64,000 bases of DNA from Aeromicrobium sp. Root495 (lineage in GTDB: Bacteria > Actinomycetota > Actinomycetes > Propionibacteriales > Nocardioidaceae), in NCBI RefSeq assembly GCF_001426755.1, contig NZ_LMFJ01000002.1, positions 544,413 through 608,412 of the forward strand. The letters are read 5' to 3'. Position numbers and translations under genes: made by a program. The notes below the pieces were generated by a model, which saw only the letters and a program-made list of their open reading frames with translations, ran no database searches and was not told where the DNA came from. Shown in pieces: positions 16,737-27,055 of the stretch. Position 1 is the stretch's first letter, and each line of letters opens with the position of its first letter.

Positions 16737-18037
16737 TGCGCACACGACGCGCCCTGGTGGCCGCCCTCTCGGCGGGACTCGTGCTGGTCCTGGTCTCGGG
16801 CTGCGGCATGCTCGGACGGGGCGTCTACGACACCCCGCTGCCGGGCGGCGCCGACGTCGGCTCGGACCCGCTGACCCTCACCGCCGACTTCGCCGACGTC
16901 CTCGACCTCGTGCCGCAGTCGAGCGTGCGGGTCGACAACGTCGCGGTGGGCCGCGTCTCCAAGATCGTGCTCAACGACGGCGGCCGCAGTGCCCGGGTCA
17001 CCCTCGTCGTGAACCGGTCCACCGCCCTGCCGGCCGGCACCGAGGCGCGCCTCCAGCAGACATCACTCCTGGGTGAGAAGTACGTCGCGCTCGTGCGGCC
17101 GGAGCAGCCGGTGGCCGGTCCGGCGCTCGCCAGCGGCGACCGTATCGGCCTGGCGGCCACCTCCCAGGCCGCCGAGGTGGAGCAGGTCCTCGGCGCACTC
17201 TCCATGGTGCTCAACGGGGGCGGCATCGGGCAGTTCCAGGAGATCTCCCGCGAGCTGCAGAAGGTCTCCGACGGTCGTCCCGAGGAGATCAAGGCCTTCC
17301 TGAAGCAGGTCAGCTCGTTCGTCACGGTGCTCGACGACCGCAAGGAGTCCATCACCGGGGCGATCGACGGGCTGGCCCGGCTCTCGGCCAATCTCGAGGC
17401 CGACCGCGGGAAGATCGCGTCGGCGCTCGACGGCCTCGAGCCCGGCATGCGCGTCATCGCCGACCAGAGGAAGCAGCTCGTGTCCATGCTGCGCTCCCTC
17501 GACCGGCTCTCGAGCGTCACCGTGAAGACCCTCGACGCCTCGCAGGAGGACATCGTGGCCGACCTCAAGGCGCTCGAGCCGATCATCACGCAGCTCGCCA
17601 AGGCGGGCTCGGACCTGCCTGATGCTCTCGAGGTCCTGCTGACCTACCCGTTCCCGGACTCGGTCCTGGGCGCCATCAAGGGCGACTACATGAACCTCTT
17701 CGTGGTGACGAACTTCCGCTCGCTGCCGGCCGGTTGCTCGGCCATGGGCTGTGCGTGGAACCAGGTCGGCGACCCCAACTACCCGGCCTCGGCCCTGAGG
17801 TCCGGCAAGCGGGTCAAGAACCCGAGGCTCGTGCCGTCGCTGCTCCCGCCGACGTCGTCGCCCATGCCGGGCACGCCGTCCCCCACGATGCCGGTCCCCA
17901 GCAGGAACGTGCCGACCTCTCCGTCGGCCTCGCCGTCCCCGTCGGTCTCGCCGTCGGCGGGCTCCAGTCCGACGCCCACCTCGACGGCGTCGTCCGACCC
18001 GTCGCCCAGCACCAGGCCGACGGACGGTGGTGAGTGA
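16736..18037 (+). CDS. mceE: Mce family lipoprotein E
   Basis: A 433-residue predicted lipoprotein. The signal peptide ends in lipobox LVSGC with Cys at about residue 22, as in MceE/LprK proteins. The Mce domain (about 45-125, SSVRVDNVAVGRVSKIVL ... LLGEKYVALVRP) is followed by a helical region. The last 70 residues are Pro/Ser/Thr-rich and low-complexity, probably a cell-wall-spanning or disordered tail. ATG 16736 shares its A with the mceD stop; GTG 16733 is in frame as an alternative. Confidence 0.88.
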   Translation: MRTRRALVAALSAGLVLVLVSGCGMLGRGVYDTPLPGGADVGSDPLTLTADFADVLDLVPQSSVRVDNVAVGRVSKIVLNDGGRSARVTLVVNRSTALPAGTEARLQQTSLLGEKYVALVRPEQPVAGPALASGDRIGLAATSQAAEVEQVLGALSMVLNGGGIGQFQEISRELQKVSDGRPEEIKAFLKQVSSFVTVLDDRKESITGAIDGLARLSANLEADRGKIASALDGLEPGMRVIADQRKQLVSMLRSLDRLSSVTVKTLDASQEDIVADLKALEPIITQLAKAGSDLPDALEVLLTYPFPDSVLGAIKGDYMNLFVVTNFRSLPAGCSAMGCAWNQVGDPNYPASALRSGKRVKNPRLVPSLLPPTSSPMPGTPSPTMPVPSRNVPTSPSASPSPSVSPSAGSSPTPTSTASSDPSPSTRPTDGGE

Positions 18038-19200
18038 TGCTGACCGGACGGATCAAGATCCAGCTCGTGATCTTCGCGGTGCTCGCGCTCGTGGCCACCT
18101 CCTACCTCGGCGCCCGCTACGTGGGGATCAACCCCTTCGGCACCGGGTACACGGTGAGGGTCGACCTGCCCGACGCCGGTGGCACCTTCGACAACGGTGA
18201 GGTGACCTTCCGCGGTGTCCCGGTCGGCCGGATCAAGGGCCTCGAGGCCACCGACTCCGGCACGCGTCTGACCCTCCACATCGAGGGCGGCGGACCTCGC
18301 ATCCCCGCCGACGTCCGCCCGGTCGTGGCCAACCGCTCGGCCATCGGCGAGCAGTACGTCGACCTTCGCGAGGGCACCACGACGGCTGTGGCGCTGTCTG
18401 ACGGCGATGTGCTCTCCGCGGGGGCCGAGTCCCAACCGCCTCCGGTCGACGACCTGCTGCGCTCCGGCGCGAGCTTCGTGGACTCCGTCCCGGCCGACTC
18501 GCTCAACACCGTCATCGACGAGTCGTACGACCTGTCGCGCGGTGTGGGCGAGAGCTTCGGGACCCTGCTCGAGACGTCCCAGCGGTTCCAGCGTGCGGCG
18601 GACCGGAACTTCGTGGCCACCCGTGGACTCATCGAGAACTCGGACCGTGTGCTGACCACCCAGCAGGAGGCGTCGCAGAGCATCCTGTCCTTCAGCGAGG
18701 ACCTCTCGACGATCGCCGCGACCCTGAAGTCGTCGGACGGCGGGCTGCGGCAGCTCATCGAGAGCTCACCGCGAGCCGCTCGTGAGGTCGACGCGTTGTT
18801 CCGCGAGGTCGGGAAGCCGCTCGGCCTGCTGCTGAGCAACCTCGTCACACCCGCCCAGGTCTTCGGGATCAACGCGGGCGGGGTGGAGGACGCCCTGGTG
18901 AACGTGCCCAAGGTCGCGAGCATCGGCTGGGCGGTCTCGGGCAGCCGAGGGCTCAACCTCAGCCTGGCGCAGACCTACTTCAACCCGCTGCCCTGCACCA
19001 CGGGCTACGGCGGGACCGACGTCCGCAAGGGACTCGTCACGTCGAAGGGCAAGCCGTTCAACCTCCAGGCAGGGTGTCGCTCGTCGGATCCGTCGTCCAA
19101 CGTGCGCGGCCCCAAGAGCGTGCCCGCCCCGGGCGGTCTGAAGACCGCGCGGGTCTCCTCGGCCGACTCGCTGGCCGACCTCATGGGTGGTGCACGATGA
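18037..19200 (+). CDS. mceF: Mce family protein F
   Basis: A 387-residue Mce subunit: anchor (about 8-26), Mce domain (about 38-118, FRGVPVGRIKGLEATD ... AIGEQYVDLREG), helical region (about 130-270) and a Cys-containing C-terminal part (LPCTTGYGG, AGCRSS). The start overlaps the mceE stop (TGATG) and its stop overlaps the next start. It completes the six-protein set. Confidence 0.88.
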   Translation: MLTGRIKIQLVIFAVLALVATSYLGARYVGINPFGTGYTVRVDLPDAGGTFDNGEVTFRGVPVGRIKGLEATDSGTRLTLHIEGGGPRIPADVRPVVANRSAIGEQYVDLREGTTTAVALSDGDVLSAGAESQPPPVDDLLRSGASFVDSVPADSLNTVIDESYDLSRGVGESFGTLLETSQRFQRAADRNFVATRGLIENSDRVLTTQQEASQSILSFSEDLSTIAATLKSSDGGLRQLIESSPRAAREVDALFREVGKPLGLLLSNLVTPAQVFGINAGGVEDALVNVPKVASIGWAVSGSRGLNLSLAQTYFNPLPCTTGYGGTDVRKGLVTSKGKPFNLQAGCRSSDPSSNVRGPKSVPAPGGLKTARVSSADSLADLMGGAR

Positions 19201-19796
19201 CAGCAGCAGGATCGGTGCAGGACCAGACGGACGGGGGACGGGTGGACGACGACCAGGTCGACGAGTCGGTGCAGGCCGAGGAGAAGAAGCCGGGCCGCGT
19301 CGGCCCCACGGCCCTCGTGGGCCTCGCGGTCGCCGTGGTCTTCGGCGTCACGGGCGGGGTCGCGTGGTGGTCCGCCACGTCGAGCGACGACCTGTCGCTC
19401 GCCCAGGAGCGCGACGCCGTGCTCGTGTCGGCCAAGACCGAGATCGCCGTGCTCAACACCCTCGACTACCGCTCGGTGGCCAAGGGCCTCAAGGCGTGGC
19501 AGTCCGCCAGCACGGGGACACTGCGTGACCAGTTCGCCGGCATCTCGACGAAGGACCAGGGCGTGCTCGCGGACCAGAAGAAGATCTCGAAGGGCAAGGT
19601 CGTCGACGCTGCGGTGCTCGAGGTCGACGGCGACTCCGCCACCGTCCTCGCGGCGGTGGAGGTGACCGTGACCGACGGGACGGACCCGAGCGCGGAGCCC
19701 GTCGTGAAGCGCAACCGGTTCAGTGCCGACCTCGCCCGGTCCGGCGGGACGTGGAAGGTCGCCAACCTGCAGCAGGTCGCGGTGAACGTCTCATGA
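19197..19796 (+). CDS. Mce-associated membrane protein (first)
   Basis: A 199-residue protein with an acidic cytoplasmic N-terminus of about 40 residues, one membrane segment (about 40-60, ALVGLAVAVVFGVTGGVAWW) and an extracytoplasmic alpha/beta domain with the fold pattern of Mce-associated (Mas/Mam) proteins. Such proteins are encoded downstream of mce genes and are thought to stabilise the importer. It overlaps mceF (ATGA) and the next gene. Confidence 0.8.
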   Translation: MTAAGSVQDQTDGGRVDDDQVDESVQAEEKKPGRVGPTALVGLAVAVVFGVTGGVAWWSATSSDDLSLAQERDAVLVSAKTEIAVLNTLDYRSVAKGLKAWQSASTGTLRDQFAGISTKDQGVLADQKKISKGKVVDAAVLEVDGDSATVLAAVEVTVTDGTDPSAEPVVKRNRFSADLARSGGTWKVANLQQVAVNVS

Positions 19797-20296
19797 GCCG
19801 CTGGGTGCAAGGGGTCGTGGGGCTCCTCGCTGCCGCAGCGCTCGCCGTCGGTGTCGTGGGCTGGGCGCAGTACGTCCGCCAGAACGCCTCGTCGTCGGCC
19901 TCCAACGCCTCGATCGTCGACGAGAAGGCCACGGCCCGGGTGCAGTCCGCCGTGGCGCAGGGGCTCGAGCAGGTGCTCAGCTACACCTACTCCGACCCGA
20001 CCACGACGCAGGCCGCCGCCGACCGCGTGCTCACCGGAAAGGCTCGCGAGGAGTACGACACCCTCTTCGCGACGCTGAAGAAGGAGGCGCCGGGCCAGAA
20101 GCTCGTGCTCACCGCCCGGGTCACGGCCGCCGGCGTGAAGCAGCTGAGCGACGACACGGCCTCGTTGCTCGTCTTCGTCGACCAGTCGGCCCGCCGCAAG
20201 GGCGACGAGCAGGCGGCCGTGTCGGCCGCGCAGATCGCCGTCGAGGCCCGCAGGACGGGCTCCACGTGGACCATCACCGGCCTCGACCCCCTCTGA
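19793..20296 (+). CDS. Mce-associated membrane protein (second)
   Basis: A 167-residue protein with an N-terminal membrane anchor (about 6-25) and an extracytoplasmic domain similar in layout to the preceding protein: TARVQSAVAQGLEQVLSYTY near 46-65 and GSTWTITGLDPL at the end. It is the last gene of the mce operon and is followed by a 32-bp perfect palindrome. Confidence 0.78.
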   Translation: MSRWVQGVVGLLAAAALAVGVVGWAQYVRQNASSSASNASIVDEKATARVQSAVAQGLEQVLSYTYSDPTTTQAAADRVLTGKAREEYDTLFATLKKEAPGQKLVLTARVTAAGVKQLSDDTASLLVFVDQSARRKGDEQAAVSAAQIAVEARRTGSTWTITGLDPL

Positions 20297-20305
20297 CCAG
20301 TGTCC

Positions 20306-20386
20306 CGGTTCACCACGGGGTCTGGGCAGACCTGACGCCCCACGGGCTGCAGCCCGTGGGGCGTCGGTGCTTGCCGTGGTGCGTCG
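20306..20386. repeat. Intergenic nested palindrome, copy 2 (end of mce operon)
   Basis: The core is a 32-bp perfect palindrome (20334-20365, arms gacgccccacgggctg/cagcccgtggggcgtc). It is framed by a cggttcaccacggggt leader (20306) and a gtcggtgcttgccgtggt tail ending at 20380. Leader and tail match those of the element at 22125-22214, although the core palindrome differs. It lies between convergent genes and probably terminates both. Confidence 0.75.
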
Positions 20387-20389
20387 TGA

Positions 20390-21307
20390 TCAGGCGTCGA
20401 GGAAGTCGGCGACGGTCGCCTTGACTGCGACGTCCCACGGCGTGGGGCTCAGGCCGAGCAGCGCCTCCGACGCCGACGAGTCCATCGTGAAGGGCCGGTC
20501 GAACTGCTCCACCATCTCGGCGACGCCGGCCGTCTCGCGGTGGAACCGTCCGACGAGCCGGAGGAGGCCGGGACGCACCGTCGAGACCTTGGGGGCGGGC
20601 CGGCCGACGGCGGTGGCGTAGTCGTTCGCCACCTCGCGCTGCGTCCGGGGCGAGCCGGTCGGCGCCATGAGGACGCGGTCGTCCTCGGTGGGCAGCTCGC
20701 TCGCGGCGATCATGGCGGCGGCGAGGTCGGGCAGGTAGGTCCAGGAGTGCGGCTGGTCGGCGTCACCGATGGGTCGGACGGTCTTGCCCTGGGTGATGGG
20801 GCCGAGCATCCGCTCACCGGCGTGGGCGCCGATGCCGGCTCCCGGACCGAAGTAGTCCGACGCGACGACGCTGATGGTCGGCGTGCTCGAGGCCCGGCGC
20901 GCGGCGAGGAGCTGCGTGCGGATGCCACGCTTGCCCTCGGTCGCGACGATCGCCGAGCGCTCGGTGATGGGCGGCGCGGGGTCGAAGGCGTAGAGGCTCT
21001 CGGGGAAGACGACCGTGGCGCCGACCTCCTCGGCCACACCCAGCACGGCGGCCTCCGCGGCGGGCAGCTCCCGGGCCCAGGCGTCGGCGAGGTAGGCCGA
21101 GGCGTGGACGCAGTGATGGATGACGGTGGCGCCCTGGGCGGCGGCCACGAGTGCGGCACGGTCGTTGACGTCGGCCGCGATGCGCTCGACGAGCGGGTGG
21201 TCCAGCCCCGAGCCGGAGCGGGTGACGACGCGGACGGCGACACCCTGCTCGACGTAGGTGCGGGCGATGGTGGTGCCGATGGGGCCGGCGCCGGTGATGA
21301 CGATCAT
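20390..21307 (-). CDS. NAD(P)-dependent epimerase/reductase-like SDR
   Basis: A 305-residue extended Rossmann protein starting MIVITGAGPIGTTIA, with the dinucleotide-binding glycines at about 6-11. ATG 21307 has a good GGAGG site. The canonical catalytic Tyr-x3-Lys is not evident, so it may be an atypical NmrA- or epimerase-like protein that binds NAD(P). It is transcribed divergently from a TetR regulator. Two identical-type dyads in the 119-bp gap indicate that this gene is the regulator's target. Substrate unknown. Confidence 0.75.
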   Translation of the reverse strand: MIVITGAGPIGTTIARTYVEQGVAVRVVTRSGSGLDHPLVERIAADVNDRAALVAAAQGATVIHHCVHASAYLADAWARELPAAEAAVLGVAEEVGATVVFPESLYAFDPAPPITERSAIVATEGKRGIRTQLLAARRASSTPTISVVASDYFGPGAGIGAHAGERMLGPITQGKTVRPIGDADQPHSWTYLPDLAAAMIAASELPTEDDRVLMAPTGSPRTQREVANDYATAVGRPAPKVSTVRPGLLRLVGRFHRETAGVAEMVEQFDRPFTMDSSASEALLGLSPTPWDVAVKATVADFLDA

Positions 21308-21326
21308 GGTTTCCTCCAAGAAATGT

Positions 21327-21387
21327 GAGCGGTGCTCTCTCTTCTCAACCATGCATCACGTCGAACGGAAAAGCAAGAGCAGTGCTC
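21327..21387. promoter_or_regulatory. Paired TetR operators GAGC-N3-GCTC
   Basis: GAGCggtGCTC (21327-21337) and GAGCagtGCTC (21377-21387) start exactly 50 bp apart. They also sit inside a larger inverted repeat whose outer 10-bp arms, aaatgtgagc (21321-21330) and gctcacattt (21384-21393), are perfect. They lie between the divergent epimerase-like and TetR genes. Confidence 0.65.
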
Positions 21388-21426
21388 ACATTTGCGTCTG
21401 GTGATCGCTTCCGGCAGGATCAGGGC

Positions 21427-22116
21427 ATGGCAGGCACCCCGCGACAGCAGGCACGCGAGCACACGATGCGCGAGATCGTCCGCATCGGCCGTGAGCAGCT
21501 GGCGGAGGTGGGGCCCGCCGACCTCTCGCTCCGGGCGGTCGCACGGGAGCTGGGCATCGTCTCGTCGGCCGTCTACCGCTACGTCGCGAGCCGCGACGAG
21601 CTGCTCACCCTCCTCATCGTGGACGCCTACGACGAGATGGGTGACCGCGTCGATGCCGCCATCGCCGCAGCACCGGCGCATCCGCGCAAGAAGCTGCACG
21701 CGGCGGCCGACGCCGTGCGGGACTGGGCGCTGGCCGAGCCCTCGCGCTACGCGCTGCTCTACGGCACGCCGGTGCCCGGGTACCGCGCCCCCGCCGATCG
21801 GACGGTCGAGCCCGGGACCAGGGTGGTCGTGGCGCTCACGGTCCTGCTCGACTCGGCCTTCGTCGAGGGTCGGTTGCCGGCGTCGGACGAGCGGCTGCCG
21901 CGCAGCGTGCGCCAGGACATGGACGCGATCCGGCGGGAGTACGGGATCACGATGCCGGCACCGCTCCTGGCCCGCGGCTTCACCCTCTGGTCGAGCCTGT
22001 TCGGTGCCGTGAGCTTCGACGTCTTCGACCAGTACGGCGCCCAGACCCTGAGCGACCGCCGCGCGTTCTTCTCCCACCAGGTCGACGCGCTCGCCGACCT
22101 CGTCGGCCTGCCCTGA
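21427..22116 (+). CDS. TetR-family transcriptional regulator
   Basis: A 229-residue regulator. The N-terminal TetR helix-turn-helix spans about 17-62 (LSLRAVARELGIVSSAVYRY). The C-terminal ligand-binding part resembles TetR_C_13/WHG-type domains (SLFGAVSFDVFDQYG near 193-207). It is divergent from the epimerase-like gene and probably represses that gene and itself through the GAGC-N3-GCTC pair. The ligand is unknown. Upstream in-frame starts would place coding sequence across the operators, so ATG 21427 is preferred. Confidence 0.85.
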   Translation: MAGTPRQQAREHTMREIVRIGREQLAEVGPADLSLRAVARELGIVSSAVYRYVASRDELLTLLIVDAYDEMGDRVDAAIAAAPAHPRKKLHAAADAVRDWALAEPSRYALLYGTPVPGYRAPADRTVEPGTRVVVALTVLLDSAFVEGRLPASDERLPRSVRQDMDAIRREYGITMPAPLLARGFTLWSSLFGAVSFDVFDQYGAQTLSDRRAFFSHQVDALADLVGLP

Positions 22117-22124
22117 CCCCCCGA

Positions 22125-22214
22125 CGGTTTACCACGGGGTGTTGGCAACCTGACCCATACCTCCGGAAGCTTCCCGAGGTATGGGTCGGCTTGCACGCTT
22201 AACGTGGTAAACCG
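22125..22214. repeat. Intergenic nested palindrome, copy 3
   Basis: Outer arms cggtttaccacg (22125-22136) and cgtggtaaaccg (22203-22214) enclose a 36-bp near-perfect dyad (22152-22187, arms gacccatacctc/gaggtatgggtc around ggaagcttcc). The inner dyad is nearly identical to copy 1, and the leader matches copy 2. It lies between convergent TetR and acyl-CoA synthetase genes. Confidence 0.8.
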
Positions 22215-22218
22215 ACCG

Positions 22219-23754
<1,536 letters not shown>

Positions 23755-23829
23755 GGGCCCTCCCGAGGCAGATGTATGGCGTGGGTCACGTCCATCATGC
23801 CCGGCCGACGTTGCGAGGGCGCTGCGGCC

Positions 23830-24411
23830 TCAGCCCCCGCGTCGGGCCGTCCACTCGTCGGCCAGGATCGCGTACGTGTAGCCGTCGACCCAGCCCAGGT
23901 CGCGGTGCAACGAGTCCCGCACACCGTGGGCCTCGCGCCGCATCCCGAGGCGTTCCATGAGCCTCCAGGACGGCGCGTTCTCCACGAAACACCCGGCGGT
24001 CACGCGGCGCAGCCCGAGCTCGCCGAAGCAGAGGTCGAGCAGGTCGGTGACGGCCTCCGACCCGAGACCGAGGCCGTGGTGGCTCGGCGCGAGCACCCAG
24101 CCGAGCTCGGCCTCCGTCCTCGCGGCGCCGTCCCTCACGTCGGCCTGCGACCAGCCGTCGCCGACCCGCACCATGAGGTCGGCCATCACGACGCCGTCGT
24201 GCTCGGCCACCAGCGCGGGCTCCCCGGGCCGCGCGACGAAGCCCGTGGCGAGGTCGTCCCGGGTCCGCGGGGCGCGCCCGACCCAGCGGGCGACGTCAGG
24301 GTCCGAGCGGTAGGCCCAGACGGCGCCGAGGTCCTCCTCGCGGTACGGCCGGACGACGAGTCGTTCGGTCCGTCGAGGCCAGGTGACGTCGGCGAGGTGA
24401 GGAGCGGTCAC
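23830..24411 (-). CDS. GNAT-family N-acetyltransferase
   Basis: A 193-residue acetyltransferase of the RimJ/RimL-like GNAT type. It opens with an RTERLVVRPYREEDL segment, and the acetyl-CoA loop lies around HHGLGLGSEAV (about 109-119), followed by CFVENAPSWRLMERLGM near 140-156. GTG 24411 starts immediately after the stop of the upstream dehydrogenase gene, so the two are translationally linked. The acceptor substrate is unknown. Confidence 0.78.
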   Translation of the reverse strand: MTAPHLADVTWPRRTERLVVRPYREEDLGAVWAYRSDPDVARWVGRAPRTRDDLATGFVARPGEPALVAEHDGVVMADLMVRVGDGWSQADVRDGAARTEAELGWVLAPSHHGLGLGSEAVTDLLDLCFGELGLRRVTAGCFVENAPSWRLMERLGMRREAHGVRDSLHRDLGWVDGYTYAILADEWTARRGG

Positions 24412-25269
24412 TCAGTGAGGATAGAACCCGTGCCCGCTCTTGGAGCCGAGCAGCCCGGCGTCGACCATGCGGTCGAGCAGCGGCGGCGGGGAGTAGAGGG
24501 GCTCCTTGAACTCCTCGTACATGGAGACGCCGATGGCGCGGACCGTGTCGAGGCCGATGAGGTCGGCGAGGGCGAGCGGCCCCATGGGGTGCCCGCAGCC
24601 GAGCACCATGCCGGAGTCGATGTCCTGGGCGCTGGCGTAGCCCGCCTCGTACATCCGGATGGCGGAGAGGATGTAGGGGACGAGCAGGCTGTTGACGACG
24701 AACCCGGCGCGGTCGGTGGCCTCGATGGGCTGCTTGCCCAGCTCCTCGGAGACGAACGACTTCATCCGCTCCAGGGTGTCGCCCGACGTGGTGAGCGAGG
24801 GGATGAGCTCGACGAGCTTCATGACGGGGGCGGGGTTGAAGAAGTGCACGCCCATGACGCGGTCGGCGCGGCCGCTGACGGCGCCGAGCTTCACGATGGG
24901 GATGGAGCTGGTGTTGGAGGCGAGGATGGCCTCGTCGTCCTTCAGCAGGGCGCCCAGGTTGCGGAAGAGGTCGAGCTTGGTCTGCTCGTCCTCGCTCGCG
25001 GCCTCGACGACGAGGCGTCGGTCGGCCAGGGCGTCGAGGTCGGCGGTGACGACGATCCGGTCGAGGGTGGCCTCGACCTCCTCGGGCGTGATCTTGCCGC
25101 GCGACTCGGCCTTGCGCAGCGAGGCCTCGATGCGCTCGGCGGCGCGCTTGGCGGCGTCGTCAGAGACCTCGACGGTGACGACGTGCAGGCCCGCGCGGGC
25201 CCCGACCTCGGTGATGCCCGAGCCCATGAGCCCGCCGCCCACCACGCCGAGTCGATCGATTCCTGCCAT
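24412..25269 (-). CDS. 3-hydroxyacyl-CoA (3-hydroxybutyryl-CoA) dehydrogenase
   Basis: A 285-residue NAD-dependent dehydrogenase of the FadB2/Hbd family, oxidising 3-hydroxyacyl-CoA to 3-ketoacyl-CoA. GVVGGGLMGSGI at about 8-19 binds NAD. The catalytic region ASNTSSIPI and GVHFFNPAPVMKLVE (His near 139) is intact, and the C-terminal domain contains HPMGPLALADLIGLD. ATG 25269 follows a GGAGG site and gives the family's usual length. It is likely to supply beta-oxidation capacity to the nearby catabolic genes, though it has no KstR2-type box of its own. Confidence 0.9.
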   Translation of the reverse strand: MAGIDRLGVVGGGLMGSGITEVGARAGLHVVTVEVSDDAAKRAAERIEASLRKAESRGKITPEEVEATLDRIVVTADLDALADRRLVVEAASEDEQTKLDLFRNLGALLKDDEAILASNTSSIPIVKLGAVSGRADRVMGVHFFNPAPVMKLVELIPSLTTSGDTLERMKSFVSEELGKQPIEATDRAGFVVNSLLVPYILSAIRMYEAGYASAQDIDSGMVLGCGHPMGPLALADLIGLDTVRAIGVSMYEEFKEPLYSPPPLLDRMVDAGLLGSKSGHGFYPH

Positions 25270-25384
25270 GTCACGGCCTCCTGAAAGTTGAGGGATCCTC
25301 ATGTTCGACGGTACAGGCCGACCGCGTGCGGCCGTCCGGCGCGTCCGTGGCCGAGGCCCCGTCCGGTTGTGCTGGGATGGTGCG

Positions 25385-25783
25385 GTGAAGACCGCCGTGC
25401 CCGCCCTCGTGGCCAGCCTGCTGCTGCTCTCCGGATGCAGCGGCGGCGGCTCGACGGCTACACCGGAGGCGAGCGGGTCGGCCTCGCCGTCCCTCGACGT
25501 CCCGGTCGAGGGTCAGCCGGCCCCCGACGCGCTGCGGTCGTTCCAGTGCCGCGCCGACGCCGAGGGCGACTGGAACGCGGAGGGCAGGATCGCCAACCCG
25601 GCCAAGACCGCCCACTCCTACAGCGTCACGGCCCAGGTGGGCCCCGCCGACGGTGAGCAGGTGGCGGCCAAGCGGGTGAAGGTCACGGTCCCGGCGCGCT
25701 CGACGGAGTCGTTCCTCCTGCCCAAGCTGCCCACCAGCTCGCCCGACGGCCCGTGCCACCTGCGCGTCGTCGTCACCGACTGA
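25385..25783 (+). CDS. Small putative lipoprotein
   Basis: A 132-residue protein starting at GTG 25385. The signal peptide ends in lipobox LLSGC (Cys near residue 18), followed by a Gly/Ser/Thr-rich spacer and a beta-rich domain of about 85 residues with two cysteines (FQCRAD, GPCHLR). It resembles FxLYD-type extracytoplasmic domains in layout, but I cannot assign the family. It converges on the acyl-CoA dehydrogenase gene with a 14-bp gap and no terminator. Confidence 0.65.
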   Translation: MKTAVPALVASLLLLSGCSGGGSTATPEASGSASPSLDVPVEGQPAPDALRSFQCRADAEGDWNAEGRIANPAKTAHSYSVTAQVGPADGEQVAAKRVKVTVPARSTESFLLPKLPTSSPDGPCHLRVVVTD

Positions 25784-25797
25784 CGAGCCGGCAGAGG

Positions 25798-26967
25798 TCA
25801 CCGGAAGGCCGCCTGGCCGGTCAGCTCCTTGCCGATCACGAGCTGGTGCACCTCCGAGGTGCCCTCGTAGGTGAGCACGGACTCCAAGTTGTTGGCGTGC
25901 CGCAGGATCGGGTACTCGCCGGTGATGCCGGCGGCGCCGAGGATGGTGCGGCACTCGCGGGCGATGGCGATGGCCTCACGCACGTTGTTGAGCTTGCCGA
26001 GGCTGACCTGCGCCGGACGGATCTGGCCGGCGTCCTTGAGCCGGCCCAGGTGCAGGGCGAGCAGCATGCCCTTGCCGAGCTCGAGGCTCATGTCGGCGAG
26101 CTTGGCCTGCGTGAGCTGGTAGCCCGACAACGGCTTGTCGAAGATCGAGCGGGTGTTGGCGTAGGCGATGGCCGTGTCGAGGCAGTCGCGGGCGGCCCCG
26201 AGCGCACCGAAGACGATGCCGAAGCGGGCCTCGTTGAGGCACGAGAGCGGGCCGGACAGCCCCTTGGCCTCCGGCAGCTGGGCGGAGGCGGGGAGCCGGA
26301 CGTCCTCGAGCACGAGCTCGGAGGTCACGGAGGCGCGCAGCGAGAGCTTCTGCTTGATCTCCGGCGCGCTGAAGCCGGGGGTGTCGGTGGGGACCACGAA
26401 GCCGCGGACCGTGTCCTCGGTCCGGGCCCAGACGACGGCGACGTCGGCCACCGACCCGTTGGTGATCCACATCTTGGAGCCGTTCAGGACCCAGTCGTCG
26501 CCGTCCTTGCGGGCGCGGGTCCGCATGCCGGCGGGGTCGGAGCCGAAGTCGGGCTCCGTGAGGCCGAAGCAGCCGATGGCCTCGCCGGCGGCCATGCGGG
26601 GGAGCCACTCCTGCTTCTGCTCCTCGGAGCCGAAGCGCCAGATGGCGAACATGGCGAGCGAGCCCTGCACGGAGACGAGGGAGCGCAGCCCGGAGTCGAT
26701 GGCCTCGAGCTCGAGGCACGCCAGGCCGTAGGCCGTGGCGGAGGCGCCGGCGCAGCCGTACCCCTCCAGGTGCATGCCGAGGACGCCGAGGCCACCCAGC
26801 TCGCGGGCGAGGTCCCTGGCCGGGATCTTCCCGTCCTCGAACCAGCCCGCGACGTGAGGGCGCAGACGCTGCTCGCCGAAGCGGCGCACCGTCTGGGCGA
26901 TGGCGCGCGACTCGTCGTCGACGAGCGCGTCGAGGTCGAAGATTCCCAGGGCAGTGCTGTCGGTCAT
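25798..26967 (-). CDS. Acyl-CoA dehydrogenase, glutaryl-CoA dehydrogenase-like
   Basis: A 389-residue FAD enzyme. Motifs CFGLTEPDFGSDP (about 133-145) and KMWITNG, and the C-terminal YEGTSEVHQLVIGK, place the catalytic base at about Glu368. The stretch AGITGEYPILRHANNLESV is characteristic of the GcdH branch, which oxidises and decarboxylates glutaryl-CoA, but a general acyl-CoA dehydrogenase is possible. A KstR2-type box lies 46 bp upstream of its start, linking it to the catabolic regulon. Confidence 0.85.
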   Translation of the reverse strand: MTDSTALGIFDLDALVDDESRAIAQTVRRFGEQRLRPHVAGWFEDGKIPARDLARELGGLGVLGMHLEGYGCAGASATAYGLACLELEAIDSGLRSLVSVQGSLAMFAIWRFGSEEQKQEWLPRMAAGEAIGCFGLTEPDFGSDPAGMRTRARKDGDDWVLNGSKMWITNGSVADVAVVWARTEDTVRGFVVPTDTPGFSAPEIKQKLSLRASVTSELVLEDVRLPASAQLPEAKGLSGPLSCLNEARFGIVFGALGAARDCLDTAIAYANTRSIFDKPLSGYQLTQAKLADMSLELGKGMLLALHLGRLKDAGQIRPAQVSLGKLNNVREAIAIARECRTILGAAGITGEYPILRHANNLESVLTYEGTSEVHQLVIGKELTGQAAFR

Positions 26968-27012
26968 CTCGTCGTCTCCGTGGTTCAGGGGTCAGGTCCT
27001 CGCACCGTACCA

Positions 27013-27032
27013 GACCGAGCGCTTGCTTGGCA
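27013..27032. promoter_or_regulatory. KstR2-type operator, site 1
   Basis: On the minus strand this reads TGCCAAGCAAGCGCTCGGTC, a near match to CCAAGC-N4-GCTTGG. It lies between the two minus-strand acyl-CoA dehydrogenase genes and upstream of the GcdH-like gene. Confidence 0.65.
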
Positions 27033-27055
27033 CAGGCTCGGGTGTGGTCCTGCGG

